This document shows, piece by piece, positions 48,176-56,516 of a DNA stretch of 64,000 bases. The translations under genes and the position numbers were made by a program. The notes below the pieces were generated by a model. That model saw only the letters and a list, made by a program, of their open reading frames with translations. It was not told the DNA's origin and searched no databases. Origin of the DNA: CBDANW01 sp965197825. GTDB taxonomy: Bacteria; Acidobacteriota; Vicinamibacteria; Marinacidobacterales; DATDRI01. Numbering within the stretch: the first letter of the stretch is position 1; each line of letters opens with the position of its first letter. The stretch lies in assembly GCA_965197825.1 (NCBI GenBank), contig CBDANW010000002.1, forward strand, positions 1-64,000, read 5' to 3'.

Positions 48176-48301
48176 GCTTGACTCCTTTTTGTCGATACCA
48201 AGAAGGTCCTTCGCTTGAAAGAACGTAGCGAATGCGGGTTTCTATTTCGATACTGACCTGCCCCCAGCGCGCATCGAAACGTATCGAGCCCCGCTATCGC
48301 C

Positions 48302-48769
48302 TCACTTCTGTTCCAGTTGTTCGAAGATATTGCTGGCCTCACACGCAGAAGCATCAACTTCCCGGACGAATTCCTCGATGCTCGCGATTTCCCACCTCAT
48401 GTCTGAAATCTGTCTACTCGGTGAGCCTTGATAACTCAGAATCTGCGCTCCACCCTCATCGGTAATTGGGTGCGCGTGGATAAGTGCGTTGCGGTTGTGT
48501 ACTAGGCTGTCGAATACGCGGCAGCAGCACCACAGCTCCTCTTTGGTTGCGCCCCTGTCCCCGGCGTAACCCTCCACTGCTTTCATGAAGCGCTTGGACA
48601 CCTGACCCGAAGTCATCCCTCTCCAGTGCCCACGGCAGTATTCGGCCACAAAGCCAGGCTCCAGTCGCTCGATGACGTAGATTATGGCCCACTCATAGTA
48701 CGAAAAGAGATAGACGGCCGTTCCCACCAACTTCACATAGTCATCATCAAATGGCACTCTCGTGGTCAT
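48302..48769 (-). CDS. HEPN-like small protein
   Basis: 155 aa from ATG 48769 (MTTRVPFDDDYVKLVGTAVY). All-helical. It contains VHNRNALIHAHP near residue 95, fitting the R-x4-H motif of HEPN RNases found in toxins and abortive-infection proteins; that reading is inference from one motif. The ATG lies two bases from the edge of an rve-transposase scrap, so native promoter and ribosome site are probably lost. Confidence 0.6.
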   Translation of the reverse strand: MTTRVPFDDDYVKLVGTAVYLFSYYEWAIIYVIERLEPGFVAEYCRGHWRGMTSGQVSKRFMKAVEGYAGDRGATKEELWCCCRVFDSLVHNRNALIHAHPITDEGGAQILSYQGSPSRQISDMRWEIASIEEFVREVDASACEASNIFEQLEQK

Positions 48770-48770
48770 G

Positions 48771-49330
48771 TCATGTTCCAGAAACGTGGCGCCCCCACTT
48801 CGGATTCGACTTCGCCATTTCCACGACGAGCTCGCTAATCTCGGCCATGACTCGGGGCCGTCCAAGCTGTTTCCGCCGCTCGCTGTAGTCCCACTTCCGC
48901 GCAATGAGCCTTCGGTGCCAAGCCAGCAGGGTTTCCGGGGTGACGATACCGGCAACTTCTGCCAAGAGTTTCCGGCCGAGGGCTTTGCCCTTTACAGCAA
49001 GCCGACGTCGCTCGTCGTCCGTCCCACCGATGCACACGCAGCGAGTGGCGATATCGATGACAAACAGGACATGGTAGCGGACGAGCCCGAACGGGTTCAC
49101 AACCTCGACGGTGAACAGGTCTGTCGCAGCGATGGCGCCCCAATGAGCTTTGATGAAGGTGCTCCACGACATGCTCTTGCCCCGCTCCGGAGCCGGCGCG
49201 ATACCGTGCTCGGCGAGGGTCCTCTTGATAGTGTTGCGTCCGAGTTCATGTCCTAGGTTCTTGAGTGCGCCTCGCAGGCGCGTATATCCCCACGTCGGGT
49301 TCTCCTGCGCCACGCGCACAATGAGCTCAC
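48771..49330 (-). pseudogene. Chimera of two rve transposases
   Basis: 49023-49330 is rve-IS code (NPTWGYTRLRGALKNLGHEL to ATRCVCIGG). At 49022 it changes, in frame, to a second rve transposase N-terminus (DDERRRLAVKGKALGRKLLA, LLAWHRRLIARKWDYSERRK), ending near 48771. The order is C-part before N-part, so it is a junction of fragments, not a gene. Confidence 0.8.
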
Positions 49331-49338
49331 GGATGTGC

Positions 49339-49488
49339 CGGACGAAAACCCAAGCGTCGTTCTCCAGCGAGGAGTCCGCGGTCGCTTTGCTGTTTGGGCT
49401 TATCGCCTCTGGCCAGATTCAACTACGGCGCATCGACGGCTACCAAGGTCTGAGCGAGGTTCTCGAACACGCGGAGGTTGCCGCCTGA
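49339..49488 (+). pseudogene. IS256-C transposase, C-terminal scrap
   Basis: RTKTQASFSSEESAVALLFG then GLIASGQIQLRRIDGYQ, same subgroup as 43611-43940 and sharing ~160 bp of downstream DNA with it up to the TTTTTGGACACGACGGG end at 49647. Confidence 0.85.
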
Positions 49489-49669
49489 TCTGATACCCTG
49501 ATGACGGAGTGGAGAGCGCCGTTCTTTTTCCACGGACCTCGGGACACATCCCCGGCCGAGGTCGCGGTGCCCGTGCGCGGAAGTGCCTGCTGACAAGCTT
49601 TTGGAATGGCAAGTCTTGAGTTCGTTTGTATTTTTGGACACGACGGGTCTCATCGGTCCATTGTGCCTG

Positions 49670-50332
49670 TCACCGCCTCAATTTAACGGTACCCTGGGGA
49701 GTGTTGGCGAGACTCAAAAGTATCATTGCGACAGCGGATCCATAGTTACCAGCCATCGCATCTGCCATAACGCGCGAGTACGTTGGCCCTGGCCGCCTGA
49801 CGATAGAGAACCGTGGAGAGAAACCGAATCTCGAGAGCAGTGACGTCCAAAGGATACGTGAAGTTCGCCCGTTGCCATTCAGGAACGGATGAATATGAAC
49901 GAATCGCGCGACGCCGACACCTACAATCGTCGCCAGTTCTCGTGTGAAGTTTGACACCTTTCCCTCTATCCACCGACCTGTCAGGGTATCGACCGCGCTA
50001 GTTAAGTAAAGGCTGAGTAGCGCCATCTCGGCCGAAACAATCTGAAACGGCAATCCAGATAAGCCTCCGACTCTGACGTTTGTGGCTAGACAAGGGCGAT
50101 CAGGATCCAACTGTCGAAAGTTCCCAGCGTAGTACGGAAGTGGCACAGCAGTCTCGAAAAGGCTCTTGTGCCAGGATTTTATCGTTGTGAGGTCTGGGCA
50201 CCGCTCACGAGATTCCTCAATGGCTCGCTTCCGGACTTCTTGTGTCAGCGCCGCGAAACTCTCCGACGCATGTTCACCAGTGTCTCGCCATTGCGGGCAT
50301 TTATCTGTTCGGGATTTGGTTTGGCGCGCCAA
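49670..50332 (-). CDS. Fic-family protein
   Basis: 220 aa. Motif HPFLNGNGRTSR at residues 148-159 is the Fic active loop (transfer of AMP or another nucleotide moiety to target hydroxyls); the usual acidic residue is Asn here, which may change metal binding. Start TTG 50332, six bases after the TAA of the gene upstream, with TAAGG before it. Last gene of a three-gene operon. No inhibitory S/T-xxx-E-G/N helix is evident in this protein, so an antitoxin may be one of the two upstream products. Confidence 0.8.
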   Translation of the reverse strand: MARQTKSRTDKCPQWRDTGEHASESFAALTQEVRKRAIEESRERCPDLTTIKSWHKSLFETAVPLPYYAGNFRQLDPDRPCLATNVRVGGLSGLPFQIVSAEMALLSLYLTSAVDTLTGRWIEGKVSNFTRELATIVGVGVARFVHIHPFLNGNGRTSRILWTSLLSRFGFSPRFSIVRRPGPTYSRVMADAMAGNYGSAVAMILLSLANTPQGTVKLRR

Positions 50333-50338
50333 CGTACC

Positions 50339-50743
50339 TTAGATTTCGTCGCCGTGCGGGTCCAGTTTTTCGTGAAGAACGTCCACGTCCTCACTTGAGC
50401 CATCGATCGCACGAGCTGCGTGGGCTAGCACACCATCTGGATCTTCTCCGAGTTCGCGCAAAACATCCATGGCAGAATTCCATGTTTCGTTGAGAGCTTC
50501 TTGAGAGAAGGGTGACCCCTCGCGTACGTAGTGGTGAGAGGCGGCGTCAACGGAGTCGATTTTCATTGGAGCAGCGTTCCCTGCCGCTCCCACAATGCAG
50601 GTAGAAATAGCGAAGGCCATCACAGTGGAGAGCCTCAAAGCCTTCCGCTCAACTCTCGTAGAAGCACTCTCAGTTGCTTCAGTGATGTCATGGACCCACG
50701 TCGGTTCCTTTTTCTCGAAAATCGTTTGCATCTCTGTCCTCAC
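50339..50743 (-). CDS. Small protein between an unknown gene and Fic
   Basis: 134 aa, start near 50743, ten bases after the stop of the upstream gene. One hydrophobic stretch (STVMAFAISTCIVGAAGN) around residues 38-55, then an acidic helical half (FSQEALNETWNSAMDVLREL). Could be membrane-anchored. No family recognised; position makes it a candidate Fic regulator. Confidence 0.6.
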   Translation of the reverse strand: MRTEMQTIFEKKEPTWVHDITEATESASTRVERKALRLSTVMAFAISTCIVGAAGNAAPMKIDSVDAASHHYVREGSPFSQEALNETWNSAMDVLRELGEDPDGVLAHAARAIDGSSEDVDVLHEKLDPHGDEI

Positions 50744-50753
50744 GTTTCTTAGC

Positions 50754-51377
50754 TCAATATGCTGGCATGTCGTCCTTACTTATCAAAGTTTCCAATTTCT
50801 TGAAGAGGAAACCAAGATGCTCAGTGGACATATCTATCTTCACGACGGCCGCGACAGCACCCTTCCCTGCCTTCTTGAGGGCACCGGCTTTTAATTCGTG
50901 AATGGCACGCGGAGATATCGCGTAGAATCTCAGTTCGGCCTCTCCGTTTGCGTAAGCGATATCCAACGCACTGGCTCGATCAAATGCTACCCGCTCACCG
51001 TGTTGGGGGAACGCTACAACTCTCTCCTCGATCGTGTTGCCGCCGATTCGTCTCGCAAGGTCGGAAACGAATGTTGGGTTTTCTTTGCCGTATAAGGCCT
51101 TTGCGATATTTTCTGGAGACATGGAAACCAAAAAGACCGCTGATAGGATAGCAGCTGAAGGCGCCAACTGTCCAAACGCCAAGGAAATGTCTTTGCCTTC
51201 GCGCGTAGCATCAACCCAGTTGGCATACATGGACCGTTTCGGGATGGGGAGTTCCGCGGGAACCAAAAATAGCACAAGCTCTCCATCTGATACCTTCGTC
51301 AAGTAAGCGCCTGGAGACAGTCGTGTCTTTTTGGCTAACGCAAGCTGCTCTGCGGGCTTACTCTGCTTTGCGCTCAA
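50754..51377 (-). CDS. First gene of the Fic operon
   Basis: 207 aa, start TTG 51377 with GGGAGAGGA five bases upstream. Contains ELVLFLVPAELPIPKRSMYA, a hydrophobic segment (SAAILSAVFLVSMSPENIAK) and a Lys/Ala-rich C-terminus. Not recognised. A good promoter lies just upstream, so the operon is probably expressed. Confidence 0.6.
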   Translation of the reverse strand: MSAKQSKPAEQLALAKKTRLSPGAYLTKVSDGELVLFLVPAELPIPKRSMYANWVDATREGKDISLAFGQLAPSAAILSAVFLVSMSPENIAKALYGKENPTFVSDLARRIGGNTIEERVVAFPQHGERVAFDRASALDIAYANGEAELRFYAISPRAIHELKAGALKKAGKGAVAAVVKIDMSTEHLGFLFKKLETLISKDDMPAY

Positions 51378-51399
51378 TTTCGTCCTCTCCCACCCTAAA

Positions 51400-51427
51400 A
51401 TATTACACGGTCCTCAAGAGGGGGCAA
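51400..51427 (-). promoter_or_regulatory. Candidate promoter of the Fic operon
   Basis: On the minus strand TTGCCC (51427-51422) and TAATAT (51405-51400) with a 16-bp spacer, 22 bp upstream of the start codon. Confidence 0.5.
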
Positions 51428-51521
51428 ACTCAAATGGAACACGTACAAGCTCATTTCTCGACGACCTTGGAGGATATCGCGCCGGGTGGAAGATCCATCG
51501 GCGTGAACGGGTGCTCTCATA

Positions 51522-51635
51522 GCATTGCCGGACCTGATTGAGGCAGAATCCGAGGCAAGTAAGGACATCACGGAGGCCCAGGCTCACCTGGACCAGAACG
51601 TGCTAGCCTGCTACGCCACAGTAGTCCGACCTTAA
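51522..51635 (+). pseudogene. Possible methyltransferase (HsdM-like) C-terminal scrap
   Basis: ALPDLIEAESEASKDITEAQ, then AHLDQNVLACYATVVRP and a stop, resembles the helical tail of type I N6-adenine methyltransferases. Short and uncertain. Followed by an IS6 end (GGTACTGTCAAGTT) at about 51654. Confidence 0.3.
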
Positions 51636-51687
51636 TTCTGGACCGCTCGGGCAGGTACTGTCAAGTTTTCCACGGCCTGACGGCCAC

Positions 51688-52285
51688 CCCGTCCTGTGCC
51701 AAAACTCGGCCCTTTTAAAATAGACCATAAATCAGCAGCTTAGTGTCTGTGTTTGAGGTTCTAGAGTGCGCCCCGCAGGCGCGTATATCCCCCCCACGTC
51801 GGGTTCTCCTGCGCCACGTGCACAATGAGCTCACGGATGTCCTTCGCCGTCGGAGGTCGGCCTGGGCTCCGGTTCTTGCTGCCATCGTACTTGGCTGCGA
51901 TAAGGTAGCGGTACCAGCGCAGAAGCGTAGCGGGTGTGGCAACCGACGCAATCTGGGCCAGCGCCTCGCGGCCCAAAGCCGGGCCTTGACCGCGAGCCTG
52001 CGCCGGTCGTCGTCCGAGAGCCTGAGACGCTTGCCCCGAAGCCCGGCCCGGAGCACACGGTTCTCCTCTTGCAGGTAGTCGATCACATCCTGCTGCTGGC
52101 GGTTGACCCAGCCAGCTAGAACGAGCAGTAGGAATTGCACGTGGTACGTCATCATGGATCTGAAGATAACACCCTCGGGCCAGACGATTGTAAAGCCTAC
52201 GGCCCTTGGCCCGGTCGCAAACACAGACACTAAGCTGCTGATTTATGGTCTATTTCAAAAGGGCCGAGTTTTGGCACAGGACGGG
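51688..52285 (-). mobile_element. 598-bp internal-deletion derivative of rve-IS
   Basis: Both termini present and inverted for about 68 bp (CCCGTCCTGTGCCAAAACTC onward). The inside keeps only the transposase N-terminal third (minus strand, QQQDVIDYLQEENRVLRAGL to TRLRGAL) with a frameshift near 51980 and an insertion of CCC near 51790. Non-autonomous. Confidence 0.85.
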
Positions 52286-52480
52286 CAATTGGCTTGGAAA
52301 AACGGCCTGATCAGCCCTCAAATGGCCCCAAATTGCCTGTTGATGGCCTGTTTCTCCCTGTTTCTCATTGGTTTCCAGCCAAGACCGATAGCTCCAGTTG
52401 CCCCCACTCAAGCCTGCCGACTGCGATAGCCGGAAAGGGGTTCCCTTCGAGGGAACGTCCGCCGATGAGGCGTAAGTACC
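52286..52480. other. Spacer with weak CCTGTT repeats
   Basis: Diverged relative of the 23795-23980 array (TGCCTGTT, GGCCTGTT, TCCCTGTT), followed by AAGACCGATAGCTCC, the flank shared with 24000. Confidence 0.45.
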
Positions 52481-52763
52481 TTTCGCGACAATGAGTAGCG
52501 AGCGGAGCCGCCGCCGGAGGGTTTACGACACGGCCGTCTGTCAGGCGTCAAGGAGATTGAGGTTGCCGTCGAGAAAAGCGGGTTGAAGCCAATTCGAATT
52601 CCGGCTCGGAACGAGCACCCGTCGATGAGATGTGCGGGGACCAGCACGTGGTGGCTTCCGTTAAGTCACTGTAACAAAATAGGATAGAACGCTGTGGGCA
52701 TCAGGGCTTCTCTGAGTTTTCGCTACATTGCCCCAACCACGCGCACGGCGAAAAGGTCGATCC
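52481..52763 (+). repeat. 285-bp repeat, second copy
   Basis: Almost identical to 18419-18703; the rve-IS terminus follows directly at 52764. Confidence 0.8.
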
Positions 52764-52905
52764 CGTCCTGTGCCAAAACTCGAAATAGCCCATAAATCAG
52801 CAGCTTAGTGTCTGTGTTTCCAATCGAGTTCGCTGTGCGCGGATGAATAAATAGAAGGCACAACAGCACAGTAGGGATGATAATGCCTCGGGAAGTCCAA
52901 GCAAG

Positions 52906-52950
52906 ATGGAAAAACGAAGACGTCGAAAGTTTACCCGCGAATTCAAGGAC
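52906..52950 (+). pseudogene. IS3 OrfA start scrap
   Basis: MEKRRRRKFTREFKD, the standard opening of IS3 OrfA, then unrelated sequence. 52985-53090 encodes one hydrophobic stretch in the same frame of unknown origin. Confidence 0.6.
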
Positions 52951-53096
52951 GGGAAGTCTGAACGGCGCGTCAACCTCCTCCGAGAACCGACGCTTCCCAT
53001 CCTGATCACACTGACTGTCATCGGGGTGGGCGGGCTTGTGTACCCGTTTGGCGGGCAGCTGGCGAGCTGGCTTCTCGTGTCCCTACCGACAAGAGT

Positions 53097-53816
53097 TCAA
53101 TCCATGCTCATCCCCTCGGGTGGATTCTCGCGGATCTCCTGTAGCCTCGCTTTGATCAGGTCCATCTCGTTCAACAGCTTTTTCATTACCGCATGTTTTT
53201 TGGCAGCTTTGAATTTTTCTAACAGGGAATCAATTTTCTCCAGCAATTCTAGCCGTTGCGCGACCCAACGATCGTAGACGACCTTCTCCTCCTTCGTCGA
53301 AGGACCAACGATCCGCGCGGTGCCGGCCCGCAGGTTGAGCTTGATATGGTCGGGATGCGGCAACGGCTGCGGGGCATCGGTGATGCCGTACTTTTTACGG
53401 CGCTCGAGTTCCTGCTCCCAAGCGAACTTGTAGTTCATGGCCGTACCGACGTACGCGTCATAAGCCGCCTTGTCTTCTCGCTCGATCGAGGTCAGCATCT
53501 CCGTGGCGAGCCGTTGGGCGCGAAACTGACCCTTCGCGGCGCCAACGTTCAGCGCACGGATAATGGCCTGCGCCATCGTCAGGGAGACGGTACGATCTCC
53601 CTCGCGCATGTCTATTGTGCGATAGGCCTCATTGAGAACAATAGCCTTCAGCCGCTCTTCGGGCAGCGCGGGTCTGCGGGACTTAGCGCCCTTCGGCCGA
53701 CCGCGCGGATTTCCGGAATCTCCCTTTTGGAAGCGGTTCTTCTTTGGCGGCTTGCCGTAGCCGACTGTGTAGTCGTGGAGGCGACCGCGCAGACGGATGT
53801 TGCGGCCGTTGCTCAT
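53097..53816 (-). CDS. DUF5681-domain protein
   Basis: 239 aa from ATG 53816. N-terminal GDSGNPRGRPKGAKS near residues 32-46 is the DUF5681 hallmark, a basic DNA-contacting-looking motif common in prophage and mobile-element proteins. The middle is helical (MAQAIIRALNVGAAKGQFRA) and the C-terminus a long coiled coil. Start overlaps the methyltransferase stop by four bases, so the two are co-translated. Role unknown, probably in phage DNA handling. Confidence 0.8.
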   Translation of the reverse strand: MSNGRNIRLRGRLHDYTVGYGKPPKKNRFQKGDSGNPRGRPKGAKSRRPALPEERLKAIVLNEAYRTIDMREGDRTVSLTMAQAIIRALNVGAAKGQFRAQRLATEMLTSIEREDKAAYDAYVGTAMNYKFAWEQELERRKKYGITDAPQPLPHPDHIKLNLRAGTARIVGPSTKEEKVVYDRWVAQRLELLEKIDSLLEKFKAAKKHAVMKKLLNEMDLIKARLQEIRENPPEGMSMD

Positions 53817-55171
53817 TCCGCCGCCTCCAGACACCGGGCTTCCACCGGCTGACCGCCAACCAGCCGCTCGGCATCGTCTTTCGCATACTGCTCCCAGCGG
53901 GCGAGGATGCGGTCGCAATACACGGCATCGAGCTCACAGAGTCTAGCCCTCCGGCCGGTCTTCTCTGCAGCGATCAGGGTCGAGCCGGACCCGCCGAAAA
54001 TATCGAGAACGATCTCGCCCCGGCCCGAGACATCGCGGATCGCGTCCGCGATCATTTGAACCGGTTTCACCGTCGGGTGGAGCGCAAGTTCCTCCATGCG
54101 GCCCGCCCGCAGCGTATTGACACCGCGGTATTGCCACACATTCGTACGATAGCGGCCGTGTTGCCCAAGCTCGAAGGTGTTGACGTGTGCTGCCGTTCCG
54201 TGCTTGAAAGCGAAGATAAGCTCGTGCCGCGAGCGATAGAAGGTGCCCATGCCGCCATTGTCTTTGGTCCAAACAATGAGGTTTTTTAGCTCATCGAAAA
54301 CAGCCTCACCCGCCGCGAGAATCTCGCTCATGTGGCGCCAATCCATAAAGATGTAGTGGATCGAGCCGTCGACACTGTGCTCGGCCAAGCGTTCAAAGGC
54401 ACGCCGCAGAAACTCCGTGAACTCTTCGCGGGTCATCTCGCCGGAAGCCATTGCAAATTCTCGATGTTTGGTCTTTCCCGAGCCACCGACGTGCCCGTCG
54501 ATCGGAACGTTGTAAGGCGGATCAGTGAATACCATCCGGGCCCTTTCGCCCGCCATAAGTGTGGCGACAACACCTGGATCGAGTGCGTCGCCACAGATTA
54601 AACGGTGTGCTCCGAGCTGCCACATGTCACCCGGGCAGACACGGAAGGGCGCGTCGTCCGGGATGACATCGTCCCGTGGATCGCCTGGTTCCTCCGGCTC
54701 GACCGTCTCCAGAATTCGGTCGATCTCGGAGATCGAAAAGCCCGTGATTCCAATATTGAAATCAAGGTCTGCGGAGACAAGCGCACCAAGCTCGGCCGCT
54801 AGTAGCTCCTCGTCCCACCCCGCGTTCAATGCTAGTTTGTTGTCGGCAAGGACGTAGGCGCGTTTTTCATCCTCGTTCATGAGATCGACCCGCAGACAGG
54901 GAACGTGCGTCATGCCGAGCAGCTTTGCAGCGGCCACGCGACCGTGACCGGCAAGGATGGTTCCTGCTTCATCGATCAGTACCGGGCTGGTGAAGCCGAA
55001 ACGACGAATACTTTCCGCGATCTGACCAATCTGTTTTTTCGAGTGCGCGCGGGCATTCCGGGACCAGGGGGCGAGCGTCGCAATGGGGCGGCGTGTGATC
55101 TTCTGGATGCTCGGCGTGGCGATGGTCCCTGCCCTCCGATTCCGTTTGTTCCCCTCTTTTTTTCTAATCAT
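53813..55171 (-). CDS. ParB-like / DNA methyltransferase fusion
   Basis: 452 aa. Residues ~25-110 are a ParB/Srx-like nuclease fold (ILAGHGRVAAAKLLG near 72-86). Residues ~185-430 are a DNA methyltransferase with DPPY at 217-220 and the AdoMet-binding FGGSGSTLIAAEKTG block near 395, the order of beta-class N6-adenine or N4-cytosine enzymes. Such fusions are typical of prophages and protect phage DNA or mark it. Upstream region is shared with a divergent gene at 55282. Confidence 0.92.
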   Translation of the reverse strand: MIRKKEGNKRNRRAGTIATPSIQKITRRPIATLAPWSRNARAHSKKQIGQIAESIRRFGFTSPVLIDEAGTILAGHGRVAAAKLLGMTHVPCLRVDLMNEDEKRAYVLADNKLALNAGWDEELLAAELGALVSADLDFNIGITGFSISEIDRILETVEPEEPGDPRDDVIPDDAPFRVCPGDMWQLGAHRLICGDALDPGVVATLMAGERARMVFTDPPYNVPIDGHVGGSGKTKHREFAMASGEMTREEFTEFLRRAFERLAEHSVDGSIHYIFMDWRHMSEILAAGEAVFDELKNLIVWTKDNGGMGTFYRSRHELIFAFKHGTAAHVNTFELGQHGRYRTNVWQYRGVNTLRAGRMEELALHPTVKPVQMIADAIRDVSGRGEIVLDIFGGSGSTLIAAEKTGRRARLCELDAVYCDRILARWEQYAKDDAERLVGGQPVEARCLEAAE

Positions 55172-55191
55172 GGCGTCCTCGCGTCCTCCGC

Positions 55192-55257
55192 GTTACAACC
55201 AAAATATCTCGTGCGAAATAAGAACGCAACAGTTATAATAATATTTATCGTTGTAAC
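55192..55257. promoter_or_regulatory. Divergent control region with inverted GTTACAAC / GTTGTAAC
   Basis: Perfect 8-bp inverted repeats at 55192-55199 and 55250-55257 flank an AT-rich stretch with TATAAT at 55234-55239, in the 110-bp gap between two divergent genes. Likely operator/promoter for one or both. Confidence 0.45.
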
Positions 55258-55281
55258 ATTTCGGAGGGATAGGAGAACGTC

Positions 55282-55944
55282 ATGACCGTTAGGAAAAAAC
55301 GCCAGCGTCGCAAGAATCCATCGATGTCCGTTGCAACACTGCGTCGAAACAAAATTCGGTATGTACGCCGTCTGGCGCTACTCGTGGAATTCGCCCAGAC
55401 GGAACTCACGGCCAAGGCGGCCGACCGGTGGGCAAGAGAGCTGCCGCGCATAAAATGGAGATTTCCTCCTCCTGTGCTCCCCCTCGTGTCGGGCGATGAT
55501 GATGAGTTCACACCCAAGGCCGTGCGTGCTCTGCAATGCGAACTCGTGAAAATGCTGAATGACCTCGTCTCTATGTCAGGGATCGGCGCTCTACTGGAAA
55601 TAGAGCTCGGCGCATATCGGGTGATGTTGCTAGCGAAGGGGGAACATATCGAACGAGTCGATTGCGCTGGGTGGCCCGACTTGTTCTGGCTCACGGTGGT
55701 CGAGACCCTCGAGAACAGCGGCCACCGGCTCGCCAGGTGTCTCCGGCCAGCGTGTCAACGCCTAATCGTAAAGACGCGGCGTCAGCGGTACTGCTCCTTG
55801 AGTTGTTCTCGGATTGTGCGATCGCGGCGCTGGTACGAAGCCCATCGGCCCGAAGCTCAGCGCCGAAGGCGGGAAGCCTACGCGAAGGAGGTAAAGGCGC
55901 AGTATCCGCGGGCGAAGGTCGCCACACGCCCGCGGCATCCGTAA
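55282..55944 (+). CDS. CGNR-type zinc-finger protein
   Basis: 220 aa. Basic N-terminus, helical middle, and from about residue 155 RCLRPACQRLIVKTRRQRYC then SLSCSRI, four Cys in the CGNR zinc-finger arrangement, followed by a basic helix (RRRREAYAKEV). Probably DNA-binding, a candidate regulator of the adjacent phage-like genes. AGGAG precedes the ATG by seven bases. Intact. Confidence 0.7.
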   Translation: MTVRKKRQRRKNPSMSVATLRRNKIRYVRRLALLVEFAQTELTAKAADRWARELPRIKWRFPPPVLPLVSGDDDEFTPKAVRALQCELVKMLNDLVSMSGIGALLEIELGAYRVMLLAKGEHIERVDCAGWPDLFWLTVVETLENSGHRLARCLRPACQRLIVKTRRQRYCSLSCSRIVRSRRWYEAHRPEAQRRRREAYAKEVKAQYPRAKVATRPRHP

Positions 55945-56051
55945 CGGCGGAGAGCAGGAGCGGTCGGCCGGACGCCCTATGCGCTCGCCGGATTTGGAAT
56001 TCTTGGAAGTCGTACAGCCCGTGAGTTTCGAGACAACGAGTGCCTCAGAAG

Positions 56052-56390
56052 CTATCCCAAAGCGTCCGCGTAAGAGCTTTCGTCGAAGCCGACCAGCAAC
56101 GTTTTCCCGACGCGCATCATGGGGGCGCGCAGGTTTCCCGTCGGCCCTAACAGCGCGTCCACGACTTCCTTGGACGCCTTCCCGCCGGGAAAGCTTTGGA
56201 CTTTCCTGCCCTTGGCAACGATGACTTTGTTAGCGGCTTTGATGAGTGCCACAGCGTCTTTGCGACCCATCTTTTTGGAGGCAGAGACGACTTTCTTCGC
56301 TTCGATTTTCTTAGCGTCCATGAACTTGGACGCTCGGCCACAGCTCGTTCACCCGTTGCGGTGGTAGTACCAGTCGACTTTCTTCAGCAT
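56052..56390 (-). CDS. ArsC-family protein, probable selenoprotein (TGA at the catalytic position)
   Basis: 112 residues if the TGA at 56351-56349 is read through. The frame from ATG 56390 is MLKKVDWYYHRNG, TGA, TSCGRASKFMDAKK, and so on to LLGPTGNLRAPMMRVGKTLL and VGFDESSYADALG-stop. ArsC/Spx-like thioredoxin-fold proteins have C-x-x-C here, and the TGA replaces the first Cys (U-T-S-C). A 7-bp hairpin follows in the mRNA. Without Sec insertion translation would stop after 13 residues; the alternative is a Cys-to-stop mutation in a decaying gene. The ribosome site is weak (AAGAGGG adjoining the ATG). Confidence 0.75.
56313..56334 (-). promoter_or_regulatory. Candidate bacterial SECIS hairpin
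   Basis: Minus strand AGCGTCC, loop AAGTTCAT, GGACGCT: a perfect 7-bp stem with an 8-nt loop starting 14 nt after the TGA. A loop G lies 24 nt after it, within the window used by SelB in bacteria. It sits inside codons for the conserved ASKFMDAK region. Confidence 0.6.
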
Positions 56391-56516
56391 CCCTCTTTGT
56401 CACCCCTTGTTGGGCCCAGGTAGGAGTCTATTCTATCAATTAACATTGATAATAATGATGATGTTGCCGAGCTGTCGCCTTCACTCGAGCCGGAGAACAC
56501 GGGGAGCATTCTAACG

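Noticed and set aside
53744..54289. Plus-strand frames over the DUF5681 / methyltransferase pair
   Set aside because: Antisense shadows with no coding signature; the minus-strand genes have clear domains and a four-base overlap.
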